A stretch of DNA of 64,000 nt from Collinsella vaginalis (GCF_900176655.1 NZ_LT838844.1:162080-226079); one strand, 5' to 3'. Shown: positions 42,793 through 54,295, numbered from the stretch's first letter. The notes: generated by a model from the sequence alone, not told the origin. A program made the numbers and translations.

Positions 42793-43539
42793 CTATGCGC
42801 GTCGATCCTGCGCAGGGCGCACCACGGTGTCGAGGTACGAGAAGAAGTACGGGTGCTGTCGCGATTCCGAGTACTCAAACATGATCCCGTTTGAGTCGTA
42901 TGACTGGCTGCGCACCACGGCCACGGCGGGGAGCGAATCGGGCGGGGCGAGGAGGCGCCGGTCGTCCTCCGTGGCCGCCTCGATCATGATGGAGCGCTTG
43001 CTCGTCACGATCTTGAGGCCGAGCACCCCTTCAATGTATGCGTATGTGGAGCTCGCGGCGATCTCGGGTGTGAGACCGGGGATCTCACGGTCGAGCATGT
43101 AGGCCAGGTCGGTGGTCACAGGCACGCCGTCCGCCAGGCGCCGCCTGAAGATTCGCACCACCTCCTCGCCAACGGGGAGGCCGGTCGTCTTCGCCAGGCG
43201 GCCCATGACAGTGAGGCGCTCGAAGGCGAGCACCTCGGTTGATCCGTTGAACCCCATGCGGTCGGCCTGCTCAGAGAAGGACTCAAGGGAGACGCGCGAC
43301 CACGTGGCGTCCTGCTCCTCATCCGGGTGCCAGATCACGCGTACGCCTTTGCCCTGTATGGGCTGAACGTATCCATCTTGGGCGAGTTCGGAGAGGGCGC
43401 GGCGGATCGTCGAGCGCGAGCAGCTGTACTGTTTCGCGAACTCGTTCTCCGACAGCAGGAGCGATTGGTACTGCATCGCCCCGCTCTCGATGCTGCGTTT
43501 GATATCCGAGTATATGGATTGAAACACCGCTTTCGGCAT
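42793..43539 (-). CDS. GntR-family regulator of the alpha-glucoside PTS operon
   Basis: Regulator of 248 residues. The N-terminal GntR winged helix has ENEFAKQYSCSRSTIRRALSELAQDGYVQPIQGKGVRV. The C-terminal UTRA ligand-binding domain (about 90-240) marks the HutC subfamily. It is divergent from the PTS EIICB gene. Three copies of a CTTGTTCGAACAAG-type palindrome lie in the gap (43561-43706), the first almost on its own start. It therefore probably represses itself and the PTS/GH4 operon; by analogy with TreR/MalR-type proteins the inducer may be a phosphorylated disaccharide. Confidence 0.9.
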   Translation of the reverse strand: MPKAVFQSIYSDIKRSIESGAMQYQSLLLSENEFAKQYSCSRSTIRRALSELAQDGYVQPIQGKGVRVIWHPDEEQDATWSRVSLESFSEQADRMGFNGSTEVLAFERLTVMGRLAKTTGLPVGEEVVRIFRRRLADGVPVTTDLAYMLDREIPGLTPEIAASSTYAYIEGVLGLKIVTSKRSIMIEAATEDDRRLLAPPDSLPAVAVVRSQSYDSNGIMFEYSESRQHPYFFSYLDTVVRPAQDRRA

Positions 43540-43560
43540 GTCGACTCCTCTGCGCGCATG

Positions 43561-43706
43561 CTTGTTCGAACATCATACCCAATAGGCTTCACGGGCTTGG
43601 TACGTTCACCGAGGGATTCCTACCGATCACCGTACACGCCCCGCTTCAAACCTTAACTTGTTCGAACAAGATGGCAAGATACATTCGAAACTTGTACGAA
43701 CAAGTT
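43561..43706. promoter_or_regulatory. three GntR operators
   Basis: CTTGTTCGAACATC (43561-43574), the perfect palindrome CTTGTTCGAACAAG (43657-43670) and AACTTGTACGAACAAGTT (43689-43706) lie between the divergent GntR and PTS genes. Centre spacings are 96 and about 34 bases. Confidence 0.85.
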
Positions 43707-43809
43707 AGCGGTATCTCAAGGCGCCAGGAGATGTTTACCGCTCGTTCGGACGGGTTCCGCCGTTGCCGCTTCGGAGGGAGGCGGCACAAGGGAAAGGGGA
43801 TCTCCTGCC

Positions 43810-45417
43810 ATGATGCAGAAAATCCAAAAGTTCGGTGGGGCGATGTTCACGCCCGTGCTGCTCTTCTCGTTCGCGGGCATCACGGTCGGCCTGGGCACGC
43901 TCTTCACCACCGAGGTCATCTTCGGCGCGCTCGCCGCGCCCGGAACGCTCTGGTACCAGTGCTGGAACGTCGTGCTTCAGGGCGGTTGGACGGTCTTCAA
44001 CCAGCTGCCGCTCCTGTTCGCGGTCTCGCTTCCCATCGGCATGGCGAAGAAGCAGAACGCCCGTGCCTGCATGGAGGCGCTCGTCACGTACCTGACCTTC
44101 CACTACTTCGTGAACACCATCCTCACGCAGTGGGGCGGCTCGCTCGGGTTCCCCGATTTCGCGGACATGGAGGTCGGCGCGGACACGGGTCTCGCCCAGA
44201 TCGCCTCGATCAAGACGCTCGACATGGGCATGATCGGCGCCCTCGTCATCTCCGGCATCACGATCGCCATACACAACCGGTTCTTCGACACCGAGCTCCC
44301 CGAGTGGCTCGGCACCTTCTCGGGCTCGACCTTCGTCTACATCATCTCGTTCTTCGTGATGATCCCGGTCGCGGCCATCGCCTGCATCGGCTGGCCCCAT
44401 GTCCAGGACGGCATCCGCGCCTTCCAGGGCTTCATCATGGGCACGGGTCTCGCGGGTGTCTGGGTCTTCGTCTTCTCCGAGCGCGTGCTCATCCCCTTCG
44501 GCCTGCACCACCTGCTCTACAGCCCCTTCTTCTATGACAACGTAGTCGTCCAGGGCGGCATCTACGCCGCGTGGGCGAAGGCCCTGCCCGAGCTCGCCGC
44601 CTCGTCTGCGCCCCTGAATGAGCTGGCTCCCTGGGCCGCCTACACCGCCACCGGCTGGTCCAAGATGTTCGGCTGCACCGGTATCGCCCTGGCTTTCTAC
44701 GCCACGGCCAAGCCGGGTAAGCGCCAGCAGCTCTTCGCCATGCTCATCCCCATCACGCTGACGGCCATCGTCTGCGGCATCACCGAGCCCATCGAGTTCA
44801 CCTTCCTGTTCATCGCCCCGCCGCTGTTCGTGGTCCACGCGGCCCTCGCGGCGGCCCTCTCCACGGTCCTGAACGCCCTCGGCGTGGTGGGTGTCTTCTC
44901 CGGCGGCCTCATCGAGATGGCCTCGCTGAACTTCATCCCGCTCGCGGCCTCCCATGGCATGAGCTACCTCATCGCGCTCCTGGTTGGCCTGGTGTTCGTC
45001 GGCATCTACTTCGTGGTCTTCCGCTTCCTGATCCTGAAGTTCGACTTCAAGACGCCCGGTCGCGAGGACGACGAGGACGACATCGAGTTCAAGTCCAAGG
45101 CCGACTACCGTCGCCAGCAGGAGGAGCTCGGCGGCAAGGCGGCGTCCGCCGCGGCGGCCAAGGAGGCCGGCGTCTCCAAGAACGCCATCCTCGCCGAGAA
45201 CGTGCTCGACCTCCTCGGCGGCAAGGACAACATCAAGGATGTCACCAACTGCGCCACCCGCCTGCGTGTGAACGTGATCGACGAGACCCTCGTGGCGAGC
45301 GATGCCGACTTCAAGGCGATCGGCACGAGCGGCGTGTCCAAGAACGGCAAGTCCATGCAGGTCATCATCGGCCTCAAGGTCGCCATGATGCGCGACGAGT
45401 TCGAGCAGATGCTCTAA
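43810..45417 (+). CDS. PTS alpha-glucoside EIICB permease (GlvC/MalB-like)
   Basis: Fused permease of 535 residues in EIIC-EIIB order. EIIC (about 1-415) has roughly ten hydrophobic segments, with LIPFGLHHLLYSPFFYDNVV and the GITEPIEFTFLFIAPPLFV loop. After a charged linker, EIIB (about 455-535) carries the phospho-cysteine in DVTNCATRLRVNV. The C-before-B order and the partner GH4 enzyme fit alpha-glucoside (maltose-type) permeases. No EIIA domain is attached. First gene of the operon with the phospho-glucosidase; controlled by the GntR palindromes upstream. Several possible starts; ATG 43810 keeps a membrane-typical N-terminus (MMQKIQKFGGAMFTPVLLF). Confidence 0.92.
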   Translation: MMQKIQKFGGAMFTPVLLFSFAGITVGLGTLFTTEVIFGALAAPGTLWYQCWNVVLQGGWTVFNQLPLLFAVSLPIGMAKKQNARACMEALVTYLTFHYFVNTILTQWGGSLGFPDFADMEVGADTGLAQIASIKTLDMGMIGALVISGITIAIHNRFFDTELPEWLGTFSGSTFVYIISFFVMIPVAAIACIGWPHVQDGIRAFQGFIMGTGLAGVWVFVFSERVLIPFGLHHLLYSPFFYDNVVVQGGIYAAWAKALPELAASSAPLNELAPWAAYTATGWSKMFGCTGIALAFYATAKPGKRQQLFAMLIPITLTAIVCGITEPIEFTFLFIAPPLFVVHAALAAALSTVLNALGVVGVFSGGLIEMASLNFIPLAASHGMSYLIALLVGLVFVGIYFVVFRFLILKFDFKTPGREDDEDDIEFKSKADYRRQQEELGGKAASAAAAKEAGVSKNAILAENVLDLLGGKDNIKDVTNCATRLRVNVIDETLVASDADFKAIGTSGVSKNGKSMQVIIGLKVAMMRDEFEQML

Positions 45418-46908
<1,491 letters not shown>

Positions 46909-46925
46909 TATTGGTTCGTATGCCC

Positions 46926-46962
46926 GGGGCCCGTCGGCGCATGTCGGCGGGCCCCTTTTTTT
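46926..46962 (+). terminator. terminator of alpha-glucoside operon
   Basis: GGGGCCCG/CGGGCCCC stem with additional inner pairing, followed by seven T. Confidence 0.96.
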
Positions 46963-46982
46963 GATTGAGAGGGGAGAGCGCC

Positions 46983-47615
46983 ATGGCGAAGAGGAAGCGG
47001 GCCCATGCGGCGAGGCGCGGGACGAAGGCGGACCCGGAGCGGACCGAGCGGGCCGCTGAGGAGGTCCGTGGGAGTGCGACGTCCCATGGCGGCGCCCTGG
47101 GCGCGGAGGACGGGATCCCGGCGCGCTATGACACGCCGCGCGAGCGCCTCACGCGTCGGATCTTCATCGCCGTCGAGGTCGTGCTCGTGCTCATCCCCCT
47201 CGTGCACCTGGGGCTTGCCGGGGTGCTGAACGCCGGCGCTGCCGCGATGGAGAGCCTGCGGGTGATGATCGAGCAGAACCCGGCGTTCCTGGTGACCTCC
47301 ATCGCAGCGCTGCTGCAGCCGTTCGTCGCCTACCTCATGCGGATCGCGTACCGCCATTACCTGAGGGACGAGGCCGGCTACACGGCGGCGAATCTGGTGG
47401 TCCTGCTCTGCGCCGAGGTGGCGCTGCAGAACATGGTTGGCATCGTGGGCATGGCGGTGCTGCTCTGGCGCATCTGGGGTCGCGCGTCTGACGACCTGGG
47501 CCCGTGGGCGTCGAGCCGCCGCGTGGGCGGCGTGCTCGCGGACATCTCGGGACCGCTGGTGGTCTTCGCGCTCGCCGCGCTCTGCGCGTACGCGAACATG
47601 CGGATCGGGGTTTAG
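46983..47615 (+). CDS. membrane protein of unknown function
   Basis: Protein of 210 residues. The basic, polar N-terminus (MAKRKRAHAARRGTK) and acidic linker run to about residue 60. Four hydrophobic segments follow (about 61-84, 96-115, 127-157 and 178-205). No family recognised. ATG 46983 has GAGGGGAGAG upstream. It stands alone between a terminator and a long repeat region. Confidence 0.65.
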   Translation: MAKRKRAHAARRGTKADPERTERAAEEVRGSATSHGGALGAEDGIPARYDTPRERLTRRIFIAVEVVLVLIPLVHLGLAGVLNAGAAAMESLRVMIEQNPAFLVTSIAALLQPFVAYLMRIAYRHYLRDEAGYTAANLVVLLCAEVALQNMVGIVGMAVLLWRIWGRASDDLGPWASSRRVGGVLADISGPLVVFALAALCAYANMRIGV

Positions 47616-47761
47616 CGCGGAGGTGGGCGCGGGGCTTTGAGCGCCTGGAGCATTGCCACGTGCCCGGGCCTCGTGCCGCATCGGGGGCCGGGCGCCGTCT
47701 GGTCGCCAGAGGGGGGGCTGGTCTAGGGGAGTCGCCTACGGGTCCTCACATAAAACGGCCT

Positions 47762-48881
47762 AGGAAACGTCATCTCGACGCGTCTTGCAGGCGAGGGATA
47801 CGGGGGGCTTGCGCGAATGGCCTCGGGAACGTCATCTCGATGCCGGCCCCTGGCAAATCCCCTTAGTAACGCCATCCAAAGTACGTTTTCGACATCACTT
47901 CGGCACGCGGAGCCTGTGTCCCGTGTACGAGGCCGACATGGCGAAAAGGAAAACGTCATCTCGACGCTTCGTCCTGGCAACAGGGGCGGGGTGTGCGCCT
48001 ATGGTCCAGAGAGTGCCACCTCGACGTCTCATGTGAACAGGGGATACGGGGGGCTTGCGCCAAAGCCCAGGGAAACATCATCTCGACGGTATCCTCAGGC
48101 AAATCCGCCTCGAAGTGCCCCCCAAAGTACGTTTTGGACGGCCGTTCCTGCGCCCCTTTGTATGCGGGGTCGTGTCCGATGCGCTCGGGACCGGCGACCA
48201 AAGACTTGAGGAAACGTCATCGCGATCTCGAGCCCGTTCTCATGCAGATCTTCGTCAAAGCGTCCTCCAAAGTACGTTTTGGACGGCCTTTTTGTCGGCC
48301 TGCTGACTCGCAGTGCCCTGCATCTAGGTGCACGCGGGGCCTGTGTCGCACGTTGCAATGCCGTTCCGGACGCTCAGGTCCGTGCCTGGATTCGCGCGCG
48401 GCCTGCCCCAGCTTCTACGAATCGCTCCGTTGTATCCTGCACCCGGATGCGTGCGTGGCCTGTGTCAAAGGCCCTGAAAAACGTCATCTCAACGGTGCTT
48501 ACAGGCAAAAGCCTTTACCAGCGTCCTCCAAAGTACGTTCTTAGCGCTCATTCAGTGCGCATGGCCCGTGTCCCGTGCGCGGCCCCCTTCCATCTGAAAC
48601 GGGATAGAGGTGGAGCCAGGTCTCGTTCGTGGGCTCGCATAGGGGAGGAGGCCTCAGAACGTCATCTCGATGCCAGCCTCATGCAAATCGGCCCCGAGCT
48701 GCCGTCCAAAACATACTTTGGAGGACTTCCCAGCCAGGTCAGGAGGACTTACCAGCCGAGCGGCCCCACAGCCGCCGCCCTCAAGACGAGTTCGCACCAA
48801 AGGCTTCAAAACGTCATCTCGACGCCTGTCTTAGGCAAATCGGCTTCAGAATGCCGAGTAAAACATACTTTGAAGGGATTT
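47762..48881. repeat. array of dispersed palindromic repeats (AAAACGTCATCTCGACG ... TACGTTTT)
   Basis: The 1.56-kb gap 47616-49174 has no credible gene. It holds about nine copies of a unit that starts with (A)AAACGTCATCTCGACG (near 47766, 47829, 47953, 48013, 48071, 48210, 48478, 48658, 48808). In most copies GGCAAATC follows, then TCCAAAGTACGTTTTGGA 40-50 bases later, giving about 75 bp with complementary ends AAAACGT/ACGTTTT. In the last two copies the right end is flipped to TCCAAAACATACTTTGGA-like. Units are separated by unrelated sequence, so it is not a CRISPR array. A G7 run occurs at 47711-47717. Confidence 0.75.
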
Positions 48882-49174
48882 TCAGCCAAGCACCCTTCCA
48901 GCCAAGCGGCCTTGCAACCAGGCGATCCTGCGGCTGCCGCTTCCGGACGGGACCGCTCCAAAACCCGCCCGAACACGCCAGACCCGTGGAGCCAACCTAA
49001 ACCAGCCCCGTGTCGCGCCACCGTTCTGTCCGCACGCTACGCTACAATGCCGTCAACAACCAAACCCGCGTCTGAACCCGTGCAGCCTGCCTGAACGGGT
49101 CTTTCGCGTTGGCGAACGGGGCGGACCGTGCCCGCTCCGATCACCCATCCAACAGCATCTGAGAAGGAGACCAC

Positions 49175-52100
49175 GTGCTCATCCATCGCATCGCCGCGCA
49201 GCTCTACACCGCCGAGGCGCCGTGCATCGTCGAGGAGGCGCTCGCGTCCGGGCAGGACGCCACGCTCGCCGTATCGCAGTCGGCGCGCACGCTCATGGTG
49301 GCGGCGCAGTTCGCCCGGCACCCGCGCCCGGTGGTCTACATCGTTTCCGGCGAGGATGCCGCCGCCCGCGCGGCTCGCTCCCTCATCGCCTACCTGGGCG
49401 TGGAGCACGTGGCGCACTTTCCGGAGCGTACGGACCTTCCCTGGAGCGACAAGGCCGCCGACGATGCGGTGATCGCAACGCGCTCGGCGGCCCTCGGCCG
49501 CGTGGCCCGTGGCGAGGCCTGTGTGATGGTCGCCTCCGCACGCGCCCTCCTGCGATGCGTTCCGCCGCGCGCGAGCCGGTACTGGGAGTCCACATCGTTT
49601 TCGCTTCACGAGGAGTTTCCCTTTGAGGAAGTCTCCCGGCGGCTCGTGGGCATGGGCTACACGGCGGGCGACGCGGCGGACGCCCCCGGCCTCTTCCATG
49701 TGCACGGCGACACGGTTGACCTCTGGCCCGCTCAGGAGAAGGCCCCGGTCCGGCTCGAGTTCTTCGGCGACGAGATCGACCGCATCCGCCGCATGGTGGC
49801 CTCCACGGGCCAGACCATCGGCGATCTCGAGTCCGTCGAGGTCTACCCCTGCCGTGAGCTCGCGCTCGCCGACGACGCGGTGGCCCGCATCAGCCGCGCC
49901 CTCTACCAGCCCGCTCAGGATGACACGCAGCTCGCAGCCCTGCTCGAGCTCGTGCAGCAGCGCATCGCGACGCCGGAACTCGACCGCTTCTTACCGCTCC
50001 TCTACGAACGCACCGCGAGCCCGCTCGCGCATCTCGCCAACGATGCCCTTGTGATCCTCTCCGAGCCCCGCTCCCTGTTCGATGACTGCACCCGCGCCTA
50101 CGAGGATCTCGAACAGCGCTCCGCGAACGCGAAGGTGGGCCATCTCGACGGGCTCTACGTGCGTCCGGCGGAGCTCGACTTCGGGGCCCAGCAGCGCTTG
50201 AACTACGTGAGCATCATCCGGGCGGGAGGCGCCGTCACCGCCGAGCTCAAGGTCGAGCAGACAGCCATCGCGGGATCGAGCTCGCGTTTCATCTCGCGCG
50301 TTCAGGAGGTTGTGGCCAACCGGTACGCCTGCGTCTTCGCGATCCCCGACCGCGGCGCCCGCGAGTCCATGGAGCTCACCTTCACCGATGAGTCGATCCC
50401 GTTTGAGGAGTCGCTCACCGCAGCACCTGAGAATATGGGCATGGTAGGGGAGAACGTCGAGGTCACCCTGCTCAAGCGCGATGCTGACGCCCTGAACGCC
50501 CGTGGCCTCGCCGAAGGGGCGGCCGGTCCCGCCGTGCCCACCAGCATGCGCGGCCGCGTGACCTTCGTGGACGCGGCCCTACCGGCGGGCACGGTGATCC
50601 CCGAGGCGCACCTCGCCGTCTTCTCCATATCCGACCTGAACGCCCGCATGGACGCGCGCCGCGCCCGCGGCCGCTCGCAGCGTCGACGGGTGGACGTGAC
50701 GGAGGTCACCTTCCCCTTCAAACCGGGCGACTACGTGGTCCACGCCACCCACGGCGTGGCCCTGTTCGCCGAGATCGCACGGCAGGAGGTGGCCGGCCGC
50801 GAGCGGGACTATTTCCTGCTTGAGTACGCCGACGGTGACAAGCTCTACGTCCCGCTCGAGCAGGTGGACCGCATCACGCGCTACGTGGGCCCCGACGGCG
50901 CGAACCCGCGGCTCACGCGCCTGAACACCGCCGACTGGTCGCGGGCGACGACGAAGGCGCGCGCATCTGCCAAGAAGCTCGCGTTCGACCTGGTCGACCT
51001 CTACACGCGCCGCTCCTCGGTGACGGGCTTCGCCTGCCCGCCCGACACGCCGGAGCAGATTGAGATGGAGGAGAGCTTCCCCTACGAGCCCACCACCGAC
51101 CAGCTGGACGCCATCGCCGACATCAAGGGCGACATGGAGAGCAGCCGTCCGATGGATCGCCTGCTCTGTGGCGATGTGGGCTTCGGCAAGACCGAGGTGG
51201 CCCTGCGCGCAGCCTTCAAGTGCGTGGACAGCGGCCGGCAGGTCATGGTCCTCTGCCCGACGACCATCCTCGCCCAGCAGCACTACCAGACCTTCTTCGA
51301 TCGCTTTGCCCCCTTCGGCATCGAGGTGGAGGTGCTCTCGCGTTTCCGCACACCGGCGCAGCAGCGCCGGGCGCTCGCTGCGTTCACCGAGGGGAAGGTC
51401 GAGGTGCTCGTCGGCACGCATCGCCTGCTCTCGGCTGATGTGAACCCCGCGAACCTCGGCCTTGTGATCATCGACGAGGAGCAGCGGTTTGGCGTGCAGC
51501 ACAAGGAGCAGCTCAAGAACCTGCGCGAGCAGATTGACGTGCTCACGCTCTCGGCCACGCCGATCCCGCGCACGATGCAGATGGCGATCTCGGGTGTGCG
51601 CGACATGAGCCTCATCACCACGCCGCCCACGGGGCGCCGGCCCGTCGCGGTGCACGTGGGGGAGTACGACCCCGACGTGGTCTCTGCGGCGATCCGCCTG
51701 GAGATGGGTCGCGGCGGCCAGGTGTACTACGTGAGCAACCGCGTGAAGAGCATCGATGACGCGGTGGACCGCGTGCACGAGGCCGCGCCCGAGGCCCGGG
51801 TGGGCGTGGCCCACGGCAAGATGAGCCCGCGCGAGGTGGAGGACATGATGATCGCCTTCGCGGCGCACGAGATCGATGTCCTCGTGGCCACTACCATCAT
51901 CGAGAGCGGCATCGACAACCCGCATACCAACACGCTGCTGATCGAGGACTCGCAACGCCTGGGCCTGGCTCAGCTCTATCAGCTGAAAGGCCGTGTGGGC
52001 CGCTCGGCGGTGCAGGCCTACGCCTACTTCATGTTCCCCGGGGAGCTGCCGCTCACCGAGGAGGCCACCGAGCGCCTGACCGCGCTCTCCGAGTTCCAGG

Positions 52101-52759
52101 ATCTCGGCAGCGGCATGCGGATCGCCATGCGCGACCTCGAGATTCGCGGCGCCGGTTCCCTGGTGGGGGCGGAGCAGCACGGCAACCTGTCGAGTGTGGG
52201 CTTCGACCTGTTCACGCAGATGCTCGGCCAGGCCGTGGCGGAGGCGCGCGGCGACGCCGGGGGAGCGGTGGAGGCGAGTGCGCTCACCCTCAACCTGCCT
52301 GATGACTTCTACCTGGATGAGGAGTACCTGCCGGCGGTGGACAAGCGCGTGCTCGTGTACCGGCGGCTTGCGGCCGCCGAGGATCTGGCCGCGGTAGACT
52401 CCGTGCAGGAGGAGTGCGAGGAGGAGTTCGGCCCGCTGCCCGACGCGGCGCGAAACCTCTTCGACCGCACGCGCCTGCGAATCCGCGCGGGGCGTCTGGG
52501 GCTCGAGAGTGTGAGCCTCACCGGCGGCAAGATCGTCTTCCAGGGTGTGGATGTTCCCAAAGACGTGGCGTTTGACCTGCGAGGAAAGCTGGGGGCGATC
52601 AACTTTCCGAAGAGCCGCAAGTTCACGGTGCCCTATCGTGCCGGAGCGGGCGCGGGCAGCGGCCTCGGCCGTGGGATCGACGCGAGCGCCGAGGGGGCGG
52701 GCGTGGTGCAGGTGGCCCTCGCGCTCACGGTGCTGCTCGGCGAGAGCGATGATGAGTAG
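49175..52759 (+). CDS. mfd: transcription-repair coupling factor
   Basis: Mfd of 1194 residues, full length. It dislodges RNA polymerase stalled at lesions and recruits UvrA. The N-terminal UvrB-like region (about 1-480) is followed by the RNA-polymerase-interacting CarD-like domain (about 500-600, FPFKPGDYVVHATHGVALFAEI). The RecG-like motor has Walker A CGDVGFGKTEVALRAAFK, DEEQRFGVQHKEQLK and SATPIPRTMQMAISGVRDMS, with motif VI in QLYQLKGRVGRS. The C-terminal TRCF domain starts near 1010. GTG 49175 is the start with GAAGGAGA upstream. It is flanked on both sides by repeat-rich spacers and stands as a single gene. Confidence 0.97.
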   Translation: MLIHRIAAQLYTAEAPCIVEEALASGQDATLAVSQSARTLMVAAQFARHPRPVVYIVSGEDAAARAARSLIAYLGVEHVAHFPERTDLPWSDKAADDAVIATRSAALGRVARGEACVMVASARALLRCVPPRASRYWESTSFSLHEEFPFEEVSRRLVGMGYTAGDAADAPGLFHVHGDTVDLWPAQEKAPVRLEFFGDEIDRIRRMVASTGQTIGDLESVEVYPCRELALADDAVARISRALYQPAQDDTQLAALLELVQQRIATPELDRFLPLLYERTASPLAHLANDALVILSEPRSLFDDCTRAYEDLEQRSANAKVGHLDGLYVRPAELDFGAQQRLNYVSIIRAGGAVTAELKVEQTAIAGSSSRFISRVQEVVANRYACVFAIPDRGARESMELTFTDESIPFEESLTAAPENMGMVGENVEVTLLKRDADALNARGLAEGAAGPAVPTSMRGRVTFVDAALPAGTVIPEAHLAVFSISDLNARMDARRARGRSQRRRVDVTEVTFPFKPGDYVVHATHGVALFAEIARQEVAGRERDYFLLEYADGDKLYVPLEQVDRITRYVGPDGANPRLTRLNTADWSRATTKARASAKKLAFDLVDLYTRRSSVTGFACPPDTPEQIEMEESFPYEPTTDQLDAIADIKGDMESSRPMDRLLCGDVGFGKTEVALRAAFKCVDSGRQVMVLCPTTILAQQHYQTFFDRFAPFGIEVEVLSRFRTPAQQRRALAAFTEGKVEVLVGTHRLLSADVNPANLGLVIIDEEQRFGVQHKEQLKNLREQIDVLTLSATPIPRTMQMAISGVRDMSLITTPPTGRRPVAVHVGEYDPDVVSAAIRLEMGRGGQVYYVSNRVKSIDDAVDRVHEAAPEARVGVAHGKMSPREVEDMMIAFAAHEIDVLVATTIIESGIDNPHTNTLLIEDSQRLGLAQLYQLKGRVGRSAVQAYAYFMFPGELPLTEEATERLTALSEFQDLGSGMRIAMRDLEIRGAGSLVGAEQHGNLSSVGFDLFTQMLGQAVAEARGDAGGAVEASALTLNLPDDFYLDEEYLPAVDKRVLVYRRLAAAEDLAAVDSVQEECEEEFGPLPDAARNLFDRTRLRIRAGRLGLESVSLTGGKIVFQGVDVPKDVAFDLRGKLGAINFPKSRKFTVPYRAGAGAGSGLGRGIDASAEGAGVVQVALALTVLLGESDDE

Positions 52760-52780
52760 GGGGCGGGTTCGTGGGCCAAT

Positions 52781-53061
52781 GCGGGCATTTGAGCTGCCGG
52801 CGGCGCGTCCGGAGGGGACGGGGCGCAACAGTGCGCTCGGCCCGGTGCGGGCATTTGAGTTGGCGGTGGTGCCCGCGCTCTGTCCCAACCTCTCGGAAAA
52901 CGTCAGCTCGAGTCTGTTTTCAGGCAAATACGTCCCAGGGGCCCGTCGAGATGACGTTTTGCACGGGCTCCATGCACCCCTGCCCACCCGGCCTTCTAAA
53001 ACGTCATTTCAAACCTGTCCTCATGCAAAAGCGCTGAAGACCTGCGTCGAGATGACGTTTT
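52781..53061. repeat. inverted-repeat units of the AAAACGTCATCTCGA family
   Basis: Gap between mfd and the YitT gene, no gene seen. Two hairpin units occur: AAAACGTCAGCTCGA (52897) with TCGAGATGACGTTTT (52946-52960), and AAAACGTCATTTC (52998) with GAGATGACGTTTT (to 53061). Both share the left end of the 47.8-48.9 kb repeats. A direct repeat GTGCGGGCATTTGAG-like (52780 and 52846) precedes them. Confidence 0.7.
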
Positions 53062-53235
53062 GCGCGCCCCATGTGAGCCTCAGCTCACCGTCCGCCCCAC
53101 TCTCACATCGACACCCCAAGACCCGCCCCTTCACCACCCAAACGCTCTGAATCTTGCACGCTCAGTGAGGCCCAACCGTCCGAGCGCCAACTGCGTTATG
53201 ATGGCCGCGATGGCGGTTCTTAGAGAGAGGGTGCC

Positions 53236-54210
53236 GTGGCGATGGAAGAGGCTGCCGAGCCCGTGCAGAGCGCAGGGGCCGACGAGGTCGTCCCTATGTC
53301 GGGGTGCCAGACCAATGAGGAGGCCGAGCGCGCCCGACGCCTCGCTGAGAAGCGCAGCTCAAAACCGGGCCGCACCCGCTTCCTGATCACCCTCAACATC
53401 GGCATCATCCTCACCGCGATCGCGATCGTACTGTTCAAGGCGCCCAACGGTTTCGCCTTCGGCGGCACCTCGGGTCTGTCCATCGTGCTTTCGAAGATCT
53501 TCCCCACCATGCCGGTGAGCGCGTTCATGTGGGTAATCAACGCGATCCTCGTTGCGCTCGGGCTGGTCTTCCTGCCGCGACGCGCCGTAGGCTGGAGTGT
53601 GGCCGCGTCGTTCCTGCTCTCCCTGTACGTATCGTTGTTTGAGTGGATCTTTCCCTCGGGCATCACGATCACCGGTGACATGTGGCTCGACCTCTGTTTC
53701 GCGGTGATCCTACCGTCGCTCGGCAGCGCCATCGTATTCGATATCGGTGCGTCGACCGGCGGCACAGACATCCTCGCGATGATCTTGAACCGGCGCTCGA
53801 GTCTGGAGATTGGCAAGGCCCTCATGGCCGTCGACGTCGCGATCGTGGTCGTGGCCGCGATCCTGTACGGTCCGCGTGTCGGCCTCTATTGCATACTCGG
53901 CCTGTTTGCGAAGACGCTTGTGGTCGATGGCGCGATCGAGAGCCTGCATCTGCGGAAGGTCTGCACCGTGATCTGCAAGGACCCTCATGCGGTCGAGCGC
54001 TACATCGTGAAGACGCTGAATCGAAGTGCCACGATCACCCCAGGGTACGGGGTGTATTCCGGCCGGCGCGTGATGCAGATCATGAGCGTCCTGTCACGTC
54101 GCGAGGCAAGACGGCTGCGGCTCTACGTGCGCGAGATCGACCCGGATGCGTTCATGACGATCGTGAACAGCTCGGAGATCATCGGGCGCGGGTTTCGGGG
54201 TCTGAACTAG
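53236..54210 (+). CDS. YitT-family membrane protein
   Basis: Protein of 324 residues of the YitT family (YitT membrane domain plus DUF2179). A charged N-terminus is followed by five to six hydrophobic segments from about residue 50 to 235, including the family-typical GGTSGLSIVLSK and IGASTGGTDILAMILNRRS. The cytosolic DUF2179 domain (about 240-320) has YGVYSGRRVMQIMSVLSRREARRL and DPDAFMTIVNSSEIIGRGF. Function is unsettled in the family. GTG 53236 is taken as start with GAGAGAGGG just upstream; ATG 53242 is equally possible and changes two residues. Confidence 0.88.
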   Translation: MAMEEAAEPVQSAGADEVVPMSGCQTNEEAERARRLAEKRSSKPGRTRFLITLNIGIILTAIAIVLFKAPNGFAFGGTSGLSIVLSKIFPTMPVSAFMWVINAILVALGLVFLPRRAVGWSVAASFLLSLYVSLFEWIFPSGITITGDMWLDLCFAVILPSLGSAIVFDIGASTGGTDILAMILNRRSSLEIGKALMAVDVAIVVVAAILYGPRVGLYCILGLFAKTLVVDGAIESLHLRKVCTVICKDPHAVERYIVKTLNRSATITPGYGVYSGRRVMQIMSVLSRREARRLRLYVREIDPDAFMTIVNSSEIIGRGFRGLN

Positions 54211-54258
54211 GGGCCGACGTCTTCGCGGATGTAAGGTTGATCCTGTTGATGCCGAGCG

Positions 54259-54295
54259 GCGCATGGCGGATTGAAAAAGGCCATGCGCTTGTTTT
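54259..54295 (+). terminator. terminator after YitT gene
   Basis: Nine-bp perfect stem GCGCATGGC/GCCATGCGC with a 12-base loop and a TTGTTTT tail. Confidence 0.85.

Noticed and set aside
47762..48881. Repeat-rich gap as a CRISPR array or coding region
   Set aside because: Spacing is irregular, units have complementary ends and variable right halves, and open frames there lack ribosome sites and run through the repeats.
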